Shown in pieces: positions 1 through 8,402 of a stretch of 27,500 nt of DNA. Position 1 is the stretch's first letter. Each line of letters begins with the position of its first letter. The stretch is from NCBI GenBank assembly GCA_003427395.1, contig BFEA01000200.1:32727-60226 (forward strand), read 5' to 3'. The notes beneath the pieces are model-generated. The model saw only the letters and a list, made by a program, of their open reading frames with translations, was not told the origin of the DNA and ran no database searches. A program made the position numbers and the translations under genes. Source of the DNA: Chara braunii (Eukaryota; Streptophyta; Charophyceae; Charales; Characeae).

Positions 1-85
<85 letters not shown>
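1..85. repeat. (CT)n microsatellite at window edge
   Basis: An uninterrupted CT dinucleotide run begins at or before the window start and ends at 85. On the other strand it is a GA tract like the one at 23282-23339 inside the younger retrotransposon leader. Confidence 0.98.
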
Positions 86-90
<5 letters not shown>

Positions 91-243
91 TTTCCGCCAA
101 CTTAGGGAACACATCAATCAACATAGGACAGTTTGTTATCTTTGCATCTGCACACCTAAAAGGGCTGAGGTGGACTGGCAGTTTAACCCAGAGACTCCAA
201 GAACCTGTCCTTGGATGCTCTTCGCAGACAGTTGGCAGTGCGG

Positions 244-506
244 GACTCTTCCAGGATTTCAGAAGACTGAGGGCCATGGCCCGCCAACTTATGTTCGTGC
301 TAACAAAACATAAACCTTTTCGAACAGGTGGCAAGGTTTGTACTCGCACAAGCACAAACGTAGCACCAATGGGGCTGTAGTAGACTGCTTCCAGTATTTC
401 AGAAGGCCTTACCAATGCTACATTCATACTACGAAAATATGAACCTGACCAAAGAGGTGGTGAGATTTGACCTTGCACAGCATAAACATAGTACCGATGG
501 GGCCTG
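244..506. repeat. Degenerate tandem duplication, ~139-bp period
   Basis: Two diverged units begin at 244 and 383. Both start with GACT-CTTCCAG-ATTTCAGAAG and both end near AAAC-TAG-ACC-ATGGGGC-TG. Matching stretches occur in the same order in between. No coding potential is visible here or in 86-243. Confidence 0.6.
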
Positions 507-840
507 GCCCTGAGTCACCCAAACACATGCCCTCAACCCGGCCTTCACAACCTACCCTCAAAACCCATTTATAAATCATTTACCGACATAATTTACAGAA
601 TTGAGAAAGCAGCAATGCTGAGATTAAAAAAAAAAAAAAAAAAACCTCTCCTACCCCATGATAGGAGAGAAAATTAAACGGGTGAACAGTGATACTGTTT
701 GAGGAAAGAAGAAAAAAAAGAGATCCATTACGACATCCAGAACAGTTGACACAAGAAAGCTAAGGAAGTAAAGCAGTGGCTCCTGCAGAAAACCTCAACC
801 AATACAAAAATAACAATAGCAGGGCACTTTCTTTTTTTTT

Positions 841-842
<2 letters not shown>
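507..842. other. Non-coding stretch with poly-A and poly-T runs
   Basis: No open frame resembling a protein is seen. It contains a 19-base A run (626-644) and a short T run ending at 840, just before the CA microsatellite. The A run could be the tail of a retroposed sequence, but no upstream body is recognised. Confidence 0.5.

Positions 843-893
<51 letters not shown>
843..893. repeat. (CA)n microsatellite
   Basis: About 25 uninterrupted CA units follow a poly-T run. The short frames read across it (His-Thr repeats) are artefacts of the dinucleotide repeat. Confidence 0.97.
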
Positions 894-894
<1 letters not shown>

Positions 895-1275
895 TTTTAT
901 GTATGTTTCTTCTTTCTTGTATTTTTCTTACTTCGTGTCCCTCGCTGAGCACCCTCAAGCAGTGCCAAACAGCCGGTCATTCCACGTTTGGGGTGCCTAC
1001 AGCACTCTTAAGGGGGCCGCTCAGTTCGGGATGTTGGTGTTTCCTGGGGGTGATGACTGATGTTCGTCTGAGTGATTCCCTGGCTCAGCGGGTGGTGGGA
1101 ACCAACAGTCTGTGGGGTTAACTCGTGATGTGAGTAGGCCCTGTGCTGCTTTGCTCCATGTTCGATGTGTAGACTGTCTTTTCTGCGCTCTGCCGCTGCC
1201 TTGCTGCCGTCCCGCGTGCTTCGCAGGTCTTCCTCGCTGCTCTGCTACCTTGCTGCCCATCCGCAGGCCGTGCCT
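894..1275. other. Pyrimidine-skewed non-coding DNA
   Basis: The + strand is rich in CTT, GCT and TTGC words. This keeps several frames open on both strands, but none has protein-like composition. It grades into the degenerate tandem repeat that starts at 1276. Confidence 0.4.
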
Positions 1276-1466
1276 TCCGTTTGTTTTGCTTGTGTGCCTT
1301 GTGGCTTGGTTGCCATTGCATGGTTGCGAAGCTGCTCGTCCGCTTGCCCTGTCGGTCTTCCGTGTCCTTCGCTTGCGTGCCTTGTAGTCTGGTCGCCTTG
1401 TCGATGTCGCCTTGCGCTTCACTGCACGGTTGCCGAGCTGCACGTCCGCTTGCCCCGTCGTTCCTT
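1276..1466. repeat. Degenerate tandem repeat, ~83-108-bp units
   Basis: Units start at 1276 and 1359. Both open with TCCGT followed by a TTGCTTG-GTGCCTTGT-like block, and both close with a GCACGGTTGC-GAGCTGC-CGTCCGCTTGCCC-like block. The second unit is longer because of an internal stretch near 1400-1420. The repeat explains the long overlapping frames on both strands here, which I do not call genes. Confidence 0.6.
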
Positions 1467-1708
1467 GCAGTCGTCTTTGGTGATAAGCAGTTGGGTTGCT
1501 CCGGCAACGTTGCCTGGTGCTTCGCTGAGTTGATGTCCGCTGCTATGGGACAGTGTGCCTTCAACATGGGTCGAAGGGTTCATGACCCGAACCATCAATA
1601 CGGTGATTCTGCAGATTGTCGAGGGTTCAGCCTCCTGATGAGTCAGTGCAACTCCGGCCAAACAATCTTATCATCATCAGCTTTTTTTTTTTTCGGTCTT
1701 TGATTTTT

Positions 1709-1976
1709 TTTGGGACTTATATCTTTTTCTGGTTTCCCTGTTTGGTGTGCTTGCATGCTGTCTGCTCTCCCCCCTCCCCCGTGCCCTCCAGCCTATGGTT
1801 CACCTCAGTGCTCTTTTGCCTTTGTCTTTTTGCTTGCTTGGTTTTGGCATGCCTTGATGTTTTTCATATCTGCCTGGTCTTGGCATCCTTTTGGGACTTG
1901 TTTCTTTGGTTTGCCTGCTTGGTATGCTTGCATGCTGTCTGCCCTCCCACCTACCCCATGGCCTCTAGCCTATATG
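1709..1976. repeat. Tandem duplication, 181-bp offset
   Basis: TTGGGACTT-T-TCTTT begins at 1710 and again at 1891. Each is followed by a matching block containing GTGCTTGCATGCTGTCTG or GTATGCTTGCATGCTGTCTG, then CTCCC and GCCTCTAGCCTAT-like sequence. The copies differ at several positions, so the duplication is not recent. The 1681-1710 T-rich run lies immediately upstream. Confidence 0.75.
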
Positions 1977-2135
1977 TCTGGCACTTCGGAAAGCTGGTCA
2001 TGGATAACCACGTATGTACGAGGTAGCTCCATGAGAAATAGTAGAGGCAACATACAGTGTTAGTTATGCTGTGGCAGGGTGGGGTGTACCATTAGTTCCA
2101 TGGGGTGCATGACGAGTACACCAGGGTATATATTG

Positions 2136-2312
2136 GACACACGCATATGTACATGCACGCATTGCAGGGCCACGTGTACACGCGCATGCATGTGCAGGCA
2201 TGCATGCGCAGGCACACAGGCACACACGCACGAATGCACACGTGCACACGCATGCACGAATGCACGCACCGGCATGCACACCCACGCACACGCACAGCCC
2301 CCCCCACCCATC
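2136..2312. repeat. Alternating purine-pyrimidine tract (CA/TG/CG-rich)
   Basis: Roughly 170 bp are built almost wholly from CA, TG, CG and TA steps, with many CATGCA, CACACG and TGCACG words, ending in a C run. This is a diverged complex microsatellite of the kind that can adopt left-handed Z-DNA. The short frames on both strands (His, Cys, Ala, Thr-rich) are products of the repeat, not genes. Confidence 0.85.
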
Positions 2313-2355
2313 CAGGCCTGTGAAAGGTAGGGGCGAGAAACGAAGAGGATAGTTC

Positions 2356-2525
2356 CTGTTCGGTGGCTCACGTGGGTGCATGCCTCAGTTGCACCAGATA
2401 GGTGATGGGTTCAAGTCTCTAGCCAGAATTGAAATGAAGGTCGGTTTTGTTCACCGATGGGCCTAACTCAGTCGGTACACCTAAGATCCACTGGAATGCA
2501 GACTTGAGCTTGAATCCAGAATCCA
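2356..2525 (+). repeat. Two tRNA-like units (SINE-like, possible dimer)
   Basis: Unit 1 has an A-box-like TGGCTCACGTGG at 2364 and a B-box-like GGTTCAAGTCT at 2408. Unit 2 has TAACTCAGTCGG at 2464 and GCTTGAATCC at 2508. In both units the A-to-B start spacing is 44 bases, the spacing of a class I tRNA (positions 8 and 52). Acceptor stems are not convincing, so these are better read as degenerate tRNA-derived SINE heads than functional tRNAs. Unit 2 resembles the minus-strand unit at 8028-8115. Confidence 0.5.
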
Positions 2526-2804
2526 CATGGAACTAGATGAGTAATTGGGCCGGTCAGTTCGAGGATGGTACCTCAAGGCAATTGCGCTTTTTTTTTTCCC
2601 TCGAAAAAGAAAGTGCAGACAGGTTCAAAATTAAAGCCTAGCTGAACAGGGAATTGCACTTGTGACGACAAAGAGAAAGACCCCAACTCTGGAGGGAGGA
2701 GTGGACTGCGCTAGCGCTAGCGCCCCGCAGCAGGCCAACCGGCAGGGCCCGGTTGTCCCTGACTCGACTAGCACCCGGGGAGGAGGGCCCCGTGGTTGCT
2801 AGGC

Positions 2805-2967
2805 CTGCGTACGCGCCCAATAGGACACGTGGCGCTCTCCATTGCCACGCGCCGCACCTATTGTTTGGTGTCGTGGAGGCACCGTTACGCGTAAGCAGGG
2901 GCAGCGCTGGCCGTGAGATTGCATCAAGTACCTTGCAAGTTAAGCGGTGTAGTCTGTTCAACCAACT
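2805..2967 (+). promoter_or_regulatory. Putative GC-rich promoter of the 2968 gene
   Basis: The 160 bp before the ATG at 2968 are GC- and CpG-rich compared with surrounding DNA. They contain a CCAAT box at 2817-2821 and a G-box CACGTG at 2826-2831 in the context ACACGTGGC, the core bound by plant bZIP and bHLH factors. No clear TATA box is seen. The GC-rich zone extends back to about 2700 and includes a repeated GCGCTAGC palindrome near 2710. Assignment as a promoter is inference from position and motifs. Confidence 0.35.
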
Positions 2968-3660
2968 ATGGCTTCACCCGGAGAGTTACATCGTGGAGCA
3001 GCAGCGTGGTTATGTACTCTGGAAAGGGGCTGGTGGAGGCTGCAGCTGATCGCGGGTGAGCTGTCTCTCCAAAAGCAGCAGGGGATGGAGGTTGACAGGG
3101 GGGCGATTTCACTGCCTGTCTGGCTGGCTGGTAGTAGCCAGGATGTGCTGGCGATCATCTGGGAGCTGGAAGAGGGGCCAGCTGCTCAGCTCGATCCCAT
3201 CATTGATTGGAGCCAGGCGGATGAGCTGCTGAATATCTGTTATGCCCTCTTCGAAGAGGGTGTCGCCCTCCGTACAGAGTTGGAGGACAGCATAGGTTAC
3301 CTTGGCGGCACCTGCATCATTGACGACGACTATAAAATTGCCACCAACAACAATAACAACAACAACAACAGCAATAATGGCAACGACTTTTGTGGCTGCA
3401 AGGACTGCACCGAGTGCACTGACGAAGGTAAGTCTGGTGGGCGTGAGGACAGCATCGGAGGCACGAGCGGCACCTGCATCATCGCGGAGGATAATAGCAC
3501 CGATCACACCAACATCGATAACAGCAACAACGAAGATTACAACAACAACAACATCAACAATACTCATTCTACGCTCTCTCCGCGCGTGGCGCGAACGGAG
3601 TTGTCGCCCCCTCCTTGCTCGCCTTTCTGCTGGGAGGGGGGGAGGTTACATCCCGTTTGA
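2968..3660 (+). CDS. Hypothetical Asn-rich protein, main reading frame (230 codons)
   Basis: This is the longest convincing host-type frame in the window. The ATG has A at -3 and G at +4, a strong eukaryotic start context, and lies below a GC-rich putative promoter. The N-terminal 105 residues are mixed and globular-looking (Trp, Leu, Glu, Ala-rich). Residues about 106-159 and 160-213 form a 54-residue internal duplication, each beginning with E-D-S-I-G and carrying G-T-C-I-I followed by an Asn/Thr-rich stretch with runs of up to eight Asn. A Cys cluster (C142, C144, C147, C150) sits in the first unit. No known domain is recognised. The frame stops at a TGA (3658-3660) but continues in the same frame to an intron at 3873, so this stop may be skipped by an intron or be a disabling mutation. 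A good donor (GTAAGT at 3428) exists, but no acceptor was found that keeps the downstream frame. Frames on the other strand here are shadows of the AAC repeat. Confidence 0.5.
   Translation: MASPGELHRGAAAWLCTLERGWWRLQLIAGELSLQKQQGMEVDRGAISLPVWLAGSSQDVLAIIWELEEGPAAQLDPIIDWSQADELLNICYALFEEGVALRTELEDSIGYLGGTCIIDDDYKIATNNNNNNNNSNNGNDFCGCKDCTECTDEGKSGGREDSIGGTSGTCIIAEDNSTDHTNIDNSNNEDYNNNNINNTHSTLSPRVARTELSPPPCSPFCWEGGRLHPV
3283..3606 (+). repeat. 162-bp in-frame tandem duplication within the 2968 gene
   Basis: GAGGACAGCAT begins at 3283 and again at 3445. Both copies contain GGCACCTGCATCAT a short way downstream, followed by AAC-rich trinucleotide tracts (poly-Asn in frame). The period of 162 bp is 54 codons, so it preserves the frame. 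Confidence 0.7.
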
Positions 3661-4113
3661 TGGCTCAGGTACAGGAGGGTTTCCCTGCACCCTGCCTTCC
3701 TTGATGACATGGCTGATGCTAATGAATTTGGTACAGGTATGCGTTTGGAGTCTGATGGGATTGGTCTCTTCTGGGGCAACCTAGGGTCTCGTATTGATGA
3801 TGGCTGGCAGGACTCCATATCGTCGACAGCCTTACTCACCAAGGTGGTGGGGATGAAGCGATTAGGTATTGGGTAAGCAGGAATGGATAGCGGAGGATGG
3901 GTGATTGAGATTTGCAAGTTGGGCTTCCAGGTTGATCGACAGTGCTGATATACTAACTACAGGNTTGGGTAAGCAGGAATGGATAGCGGAGGATGGGTGA
4001 TTGAGATTTGCAAGTTGGGCTTCCAGGTTGATCGACAGTGCTGATATACTAACTACAGGAGCGGTGATGTGGGTTTGTTAGGAAGTTCTCGCTTCCTCCA
4101 CCTTATGCAATGA
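3661..4113 (+). CDS. C-terminal part of the same candidate gene, spliced
   Basis: The frame of the 2968 ORF stays open from 3661 to 3872 and has ordinary protein composition (D-D-M-A-D-A-N-E-F-G, then a Gly/Trp-containing segment and a basic end). A GT-AG intron begins at 3873 (G|GTAAGC) and ends in CTACAG. Across it, codon GG|G is completed and 17 further sense codons follow (4060-4110) before a TGA at 4111-4113. Keeping frame across the intron supports a real exon pair. The intron appears twice because of the N-linked duplication, so the second copy's acceptor (4058) is used here. The upstream exon start is unresolved (see 2968-3660). Function unknown. Confidence 0.45.
3869..4059. other. 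95-bp exact duplicate around a single N (assembly overlap)
   Basis: 3869-3963 and 3965-4059 are identical for 95 bp and are separated only by the N at 3964. The duplicate begins at the intron donor and ends one base after the acceptor. A perfect repeat flanking a one-base gap is the signature of two contig ends placed side by side without merging. The true locus probably has one copy, giving a single 90-bp intron (GTAAGC at 3873 to CTACAG at 3962). Its 3' end contains TACTAAC, unusually close to the AG. Confidence 0.85.
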
Positions 4114-4423
4114 GTGGTACCATGAGGTATGGAGGTACGGGGAGTGTGGATCTACTCGTTTTCTCCATCCCACGTCAAAACATAATTGCTTAATTGCTAA
4201 TAAGATCATTGTACTCTAGCTATTGGCGCTCCCCCCTTTCATGGTGGTAGTGTTAAATCTCGGAAATGGGAGATGCGATTTAGGCTAACTTTTTAGGGTT
4301 TGTGTTGGAATGTTGATCTCATTCGACCCCCTTTGCCCTGCTACAACTTCTCCTCGCTTCTGCTGGTGTTGAAGGGTTTCAAGTACTGGCGCTGTGTTGA
4401 ATCGAGTCTTTTTTGACATCATT

Positions 4424-4630
4424 GTACAAGGGACGCTGGACCCGATTTCCAGCTGACACATGTTATTGTACAGGGACGCTGGACCCGATTTCCAGCAGGT
4501 GTAGCTCCCCACCAATAGATGGACCCTTCAACGTCGGGACCCACTTAACGGGGCTGCTCTTATCACCTCGTTAAGTGGGATCTCCCGCATATGAAGTTTT
4601 TGAAGGCAAAAAAAAAAAAAGAAAAAAAAA
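4424..4630 (+). repeat. Poly-A-tailed SINE-like copy, subfamily 1 (two partial heads)
   Basis: The family core GGGACGCTGGACCCGATTTCCAGC occurs at 4432 and again at about 4469. The second copy continues into the conserved CTCCCCACCAATAGATGGA. It then contains an 11-bp perfect inverted repeat (CCCACTTAACG 4540-4550, CGTTAAGTGGG 4569-4579) and ends in an A-rich tail at 4608-4630. Related cores lie at 5955, 6896, 8256 and, inverted, at about 12733. Confidence 0.6.
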
Positions 4631-5100
4631 GTGCAGACCGGAAACAATGGACTGTGCCGTAATTAAAGAAATTGCCACCAATCGTGGATGCATTGGATTA
4701 CAATCAGTCCAGAGATACGCCGAAAAAGGAACTGCAGTACTTGTAGCACGAGTTGGGCCCAGAGAGAGCAGCTGTAGCCGTCGAGGACCGTTCCATTAAG
4801 CACCTGAATGTGGAAGTATTTCATGCGGAGATGCAGGAAATGAAAGCAGAATCAATAGCCGTTTTTGCTACTATCCAACGACGCATCTAGATTCACATAT
4901 AGAAGGAAAGATAGAAAAAGAGGAAAACAACGAACCAGGGATCCAAACCCCAGCACAACCCCCACCCTCCTGCTCACCTGGATATCCTATTGAGGCAAAA
5001 AGAAGAGGCCATTACGGGTCTGGCCCCCTGCCAAGATCATGTGGTGGCGATGGTAGATGAAGCCATTAGGACCATGGGCTGAAGGACAAGCCTTCACACC
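4631..5100. other. Region without a supported gene
   Basis: Short frames with somewhat protein-like runs occur (for example a Glu/Ala-rich stretch around 4740-4890), but they are broken by stops and match nothing I recognise. A decayed transposon fragment is possible. Confidence 0.3.
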
Positions 5101-5210
5101 TTAAACCACCAGTACCGACCACATTTTTCGTACCCCCCGGCCTCGAATGAATTTGGGCAGAGGCCGATTCGACTTCCGGCCGCCCCAAAAGGTAGGTACT
5201 GGTGGTTTAA
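5101..5210. mobile_element. 110-bp element with perfect 16-bp terminal inverted repeats
   Basis: TTAAACCACCAGTACC (5101-5116) is matched exactly in inverse by GGTACTGGTGGTTTAA (5195-5210). The interior is short and non-coding, as in a miniature inverted-repeat element. The same arm sequence bounds another segment at 8403-8601, which argues against chance. An alternative is two tRNA-like heads in opposite orientation, because TGGTTTAATGG at the right end fits a Pol III A box. No clear target duplication is visible. Confidence 0.55.
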
Positions 5211-5464
5211 TGGTAGGGCCTACCTGACTGTCAACAAAAATTTTCAGCTATCTGGTCAAAAGCAGCCAGCCTTTTAGCCAATCCCTCCTAAGCAATTAGA
5301 AAGTGTGGCAGCGACCTTCCTACAGAAAAACGAGCATGAAGGTGAAAACTGCCTCAGACGATTGCCATGGACATTCCTGTCGTCTCCAGATCGCAGGAAC
5401 TAGAAGCCAGGATTCCAATGGTGGTTACAGCTCATCTAATGCCGATCCGATCCTGTGAGGTTCA

Positions 5465-6060
5465 GTGGCCCAGGTGGGCCGATGTCAGAACGATGCTGGC
5501 TGGTGCTGGGCCTTGCCCTGGAAGTTGTTGTTTGGAGGAGCGTGATGCTTGGTAGAGACATCTGTGGAATCGCTTTGGGGGGGGGGCGCATAACAGTGGT
5601 CAAACAGGGGCTCTTGCCAGGGCAGAGCTGGCCGGAGCTGGGGTGGGTCACACGGCCCTGTAACTTACCATGCTCAGGGTGTGAGGCCTGATAGAGGCCT
5701 GGTTTTGAGAACATGACAGCTTTGGTAGGCTTTGGTTTGGTCTGTTGAGTATTACCTGGAATTTTGGCATTCGCTGTGTTTCCTGTGGCTTCTTCGAATA
5801 CTTCAGTAGTTCATTTATGCTGATTTCTCGTGAGCATCCCTGTCAGCCCCAGTTCTTGAATGCCTCAGTAGTTCTTCCAGGATTTTCTGTTATTATCAGC
5901 CAAAGCCGGGTAATGGCCCCGGTATCTCAAATTCTTTGGTATAAATGTCTTATGAGACGCTGGGCCCGGTTCCTAGCACGTGCTGCTCCCCATGAATAGA
6001 TTGGAACATTGTCCCCCCGCCGTCCCCGCCGGAAAAAAAGGGAAAAAAACCCTGCCTTTT
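5465..6060 (+). mobile_element. Composite SINE-like element, full copy (dimer + linker + tail)
   Basis: 5465-5749 is an internal dimer: two related halves, each with a GATGCTGGC-GGAGCTGGG-like core followed by a CCCTGTAA block and a GTGAGGCCTG-TAGAG-like block. A linker follows, then 5888-6005 carries the conserved 3' part, CAGCCAAAGCCGGGTAATGGCCCC to GAGACGCTGGGCCCGGTTCC and CAATAGATTGGAACA-like sequence, followed by A-rich DNA. The same order, inverted, occurs at 12650-13340, so this is a real repeat unit. It is non-coding and probably amplified by reverse transcription with helper enzymes. Confidence 0.6.
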
Positions 6061-6106
6061 GGGAATATGCGTCCCAATGGGTGGTGTGTGGTGGGTTGTC
6101 CAATTC

Positions 6107-6354
6107 TGCGCTGATGCTGTTATGTCTTAGTTCATGGAGGGCCAATGCCAGAACGACGCTGGCTGGCACTGGGGTGTGGTCGCGCCGCCCTGTAACCTGA
6201 GTTAGACGGGCCTGGTAGGGAGATTTGGGGAATTGTCGAGGGTGGAAGGCAATGTCAGTGGCCATTGTGAGCTAACGACAGGATGATGCCGGCCGGAGCT
6301 GGGGCTGGTCGTGCCGCCCTGTAGCTGAGCATGGAGGGGCGTGAGACCTAGGTA
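6107..6354 (+). repeat. Second copy of the GC-rich dimer repeat
   Basis: Two halves (about 6107-6240 and 6241-6354) carry the same blocks as 5465-5749: ACGCTGGCTGGCACTGGG then GCCGCCCTGTAACC, and GCCGGCCGGAGCTGGGGC then GCCGCCCTGTAGC, followed by GTGAGACC-type sequence. The poly-A-tailed 3' part is missing here. Confidence 0.55.
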
Positions 6355-6393
6355 GTAGAATCTTGGTCTGAGGACACAAAGGTTGAGGCGGGT

Positions 6394-6854
6394 TCCTCAG
6401 CAACCCCCAGGGATTGGGCAATCCTCAGCAACCCCCAGGGATTGAGCTGGGCTGATAGTGAGCTCCGAAAAGGGAAGGGTAAATTTGCCGTTCTGAGGGG
6501 AGAGAGAGCTCCAAAGCAGGAACAGTAAAGGCCACAGTCCCAGGACTAAGTGGGTATGGATTGCGGAAAACACAGGGACGGTTGTACACTGGGATCCACA
6601 ATGGGCTAACAGGGCTGGTGTATGGTTTGAGTAAAAACACAGGGTAGGGCTGCACATACCTGGGAATAGGCTGGATCAAAGGGGAAGGGGGAGGGATGGC
6701 ACATGAACGAAGGGCTGGCAATCCTCAGCAACCCCCAGGGATTGGGCTGGGCCGGTTGAAAAGAGTGAGCTCCGGAAAGGGAAGGATAAATTTGCGGTTC
6801 TGAGGGGAGAGAGAGCTCCAAGGCAGGAACAGTAAAGGCCACAGTCCCAGGACT
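6394..6854. repeat. Direct repeats: ~130 bp 300 bp apart, plus 28-bp tandem
   Basis: 6418-6547 and 6718-6854 are closely similar, both running from GCAATCCTCAGCAACCCCC to CAGTCCCAGGACT. The second has a 9-bp insertion near the start. Within the first lies an extra 28-bp tandem copy (6394-6421 and 6422-6447). The second copy is followed directly by the SINE-like core at 6896. Confidence 0.8.
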
Positions 6855-6886
6855 CATTGGAAATGTGCATTGTATTATGATGATGT

Positions 6887-7036
6887 ATCCAAGGGACGCT
6901 GGACCCGGTTTCCAGCAGGTGCGCTCCCCACCAATAGATGGAGCAGTCAGATGGCCACGACCTGATTCCAGCGGTTCACTCACCACCGCTGGGATGGAGG
7001 GCTTGAAGAAAAGGGCTTTTTCAACTAAAAAAGAAA
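6887..7036 (+). repeat. SINE-like 3' part, subfamily 1
   Basis: The core GGGACGCTGGACCCGGTTTCCAGC at 6896 leads into GCTCCCCACCAATAGATGGAGC, and the sequence becomes A-rich by 7020-7045. It is closest to the copy at 4424-4630. Confidence 0.5.
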
Positions 7037-7185
7037 ACAAACAGGAAGAGTCTTGTCCTTCAGGACATCCGTTACAATCGGAAGGCTACAGAGAAGATTA
7101 GCATGGACCCTGCACAAGGATGGCACACATAGATCGATAAAGGAACACTTGTAATTTCTGGGGGTCGCTAGTGGGGTATCTGAAG

Positions 7186-7579
7186 TTGTGCTGAAGCTCT
7201 TATGTTCAGTGATACGTGGCTGTCTGATGCCAGAACAACGCTGGCTGGAGCTGGGCATTGCCCTGTAACCTGCTGTTGGCGGGGGAATGAGGCCTTGTAG
7301 AGAGATCTGGGGATGCTTTGGGGGCGGCATCTCAAAGGACAGCTGGGGATTGCTGCTGGGACGATGCTGGCCGGAGCTGGGGTGAGTCGCGGTGCTCTGT
7401 AACCTAACAGGTTGGGGGTGTGAGGCCTGGATGAGCCTGGCAGAGAACAAGATAGTTGGCGGGCTTCGGTTCGATCTGGTAGGCAACCCTTAGGTTCTTG
7501 GATATTCTGGTGATTGCTGGGGATTGCAGGTTGTGTTCGCAGTTTCCTCAAAAACATATAGGGAAAAAAAAAAAAAAAA
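7186..7579 (+). mobile_element. GC-rich dimer repeat with poly-A tail
   Basis: Halves at about 7186-7350 and 7351-7482 each carry the CTGGC-GGAGCTGGG core and GTAACCT block, with TGAGGCC-TG-AGAG following. About 80 bp downstream lies a 16-base A run (7564-7579). The GGGACGCTG tail part of the full composite is absent, so this copy ends differently from 5465-6060. Confidence 0.55.
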
Positions 7580-8027
7580 GGTTTCTTAAACTTCTTTTAG
7601 TTTCTTTTCACCTAAGCTATATTCTTCTCTCAATTTCACCTTTCACTATCTACCTACCACTACTCCTAAGCCTATACAGGGGACCCCTGCATGCATAGCA
7701 CCTCTCACAATTAAGGGGAGTAGAGTGGGGCCGCCGGTGAGGGGACCGGCTAACACAAAGACCAAGCATTTTGCCAGTAGCTGTGCCTCCCATCTACTTC
7801 CCACATCCCCCACCCCCCATCGAGTACCAGTAGTTGGTTCCCTGTCAGGTATTTGTTTTCGAACTATTCCTTCTGGCTGAGAAAGAATTTGATCTGCTAT
7901 GGCCAGCACTCTCCCGCACACCACATACAACCCACTCACGCTCACATTCACACCCGTGTTGGTCATAGACACTACTAGTACCAACCAGAGGTATCAAGCG
8001 GACTATCACAGCTGGTTGCGACTAAGT
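7580..8027. other. Region without a supported gene; possible SINE body on the minus strand
   Basis: A minus-strand frame (7646-7984) is open but its composition (Val, Gly-rich) and position directly behind the tRNA-like head suggest non-coding SINE body. Nothing else is recognised. Confidence 0.3.
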
Positions 8028-8115
8028 GCGCTGGAGGCAGTCTTGGGGCTCGAACCCACAACCTCCCGAATGTCGCTTGTGTGCCTAACCAACTGAGTTA
8101 GGCCGCTGGATTGAA
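8028..8115 (-). repeat. tRNA-like SINE head with A and B boxes
   Basis: Read on the minus strand, an A-box-like TAACTCAGTTGG starts at 8100 and a near-perfect B box GGTTCGAGCCC starts at 8056, a spacing of 44 bases as in a class I tRNA. The T arm pairs four of five positions, but I cannot build a convincing acceptor stem, so a tRNA-derived SINE is more likely than a working tRNA gene. A-rich DNA flanks it at 8112-8130. Confidence 0.55.
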
Positions 8116-8195
8116 AAAATAAAATAAAATGGTACTGCTCTTGTATGAGTTTTTCTCAATGGTTCTGATGTTTCCAATATTTCTACTAGATCCAA

Positions 8196-8340
8196 CCCTC
8201 AGCCGAAGCCGAGTAATGGCCCTGGTATTTCAAGTTGTCCTGTATGATTCCATATGGGACGCTGTGCCCGGTTCTCAGCACGTGCTGCTCCCCACCAATA
8301 GATTGGAGCAAATGTTAAAAATAAAAAATAAAAATAGGGG
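8196..8340 (+). repeat. SINE-like 3' part, subfamily 2, A-rich tail
   Basis: CAGCCGAAGCCGAGTAATGGC begins the conserved block, followed by GGTATTTCAA, GGGACGCTGTGCCCGGTTC and AATAGATTGGAGCAA, then an A-rich tail of AAAAATAAAAAATAAAAA type. It shares the 10-bp palindrome AGCACGTGCT (8277-8286) with copies at 5975 and 12703. Confidence 0.6.
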
Positions 8341-8402
8341 GGATTAGCCATCCTGGAACCACAGCATCAACTCAAAGCCCTCGACTGTAAGATCACACCC
8401 AG

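Noticed and set aside
1021-1567. Overlapping 140-150-codon frames on both strands
   Set aside because: Open because of skewed composition and degenerate tandem repeats; no protein-like features and all frames equally open.
1636-1668. CTGATGAG followed by a short pairing segment, like a hammerhead ribozyme core
   Set aside because: The required GAAA after stem II and a suitable cleavage-site strand are missing; only the first conserved block fits.
2060-2381. His/Cys/Ala/Thr-rich frames on both strands
   Set aside because: Direct translation of the alternating CA/TG/CG repeat.
3109-3567. Val/Ile-rich minus-strand frame that looks like membrane segments
   Set aside because: It is the antisense of AAC repeats in the 2968 gene; no independent start or context.
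3302-3784. Ala/Thr-rich + strand frame overlapping the 2968 gene
   Set aside because: Different frame from the one that continues across the intron to a stop at 4113; its Thr runs are the same AAC repeat shifted by one base.
8028-8115. Functional tRNA gene on the minus strand
   Set aside because: A and B boxes and T loop fit, but the acceptor stem does not pair and the anticodon arm is not convincing.
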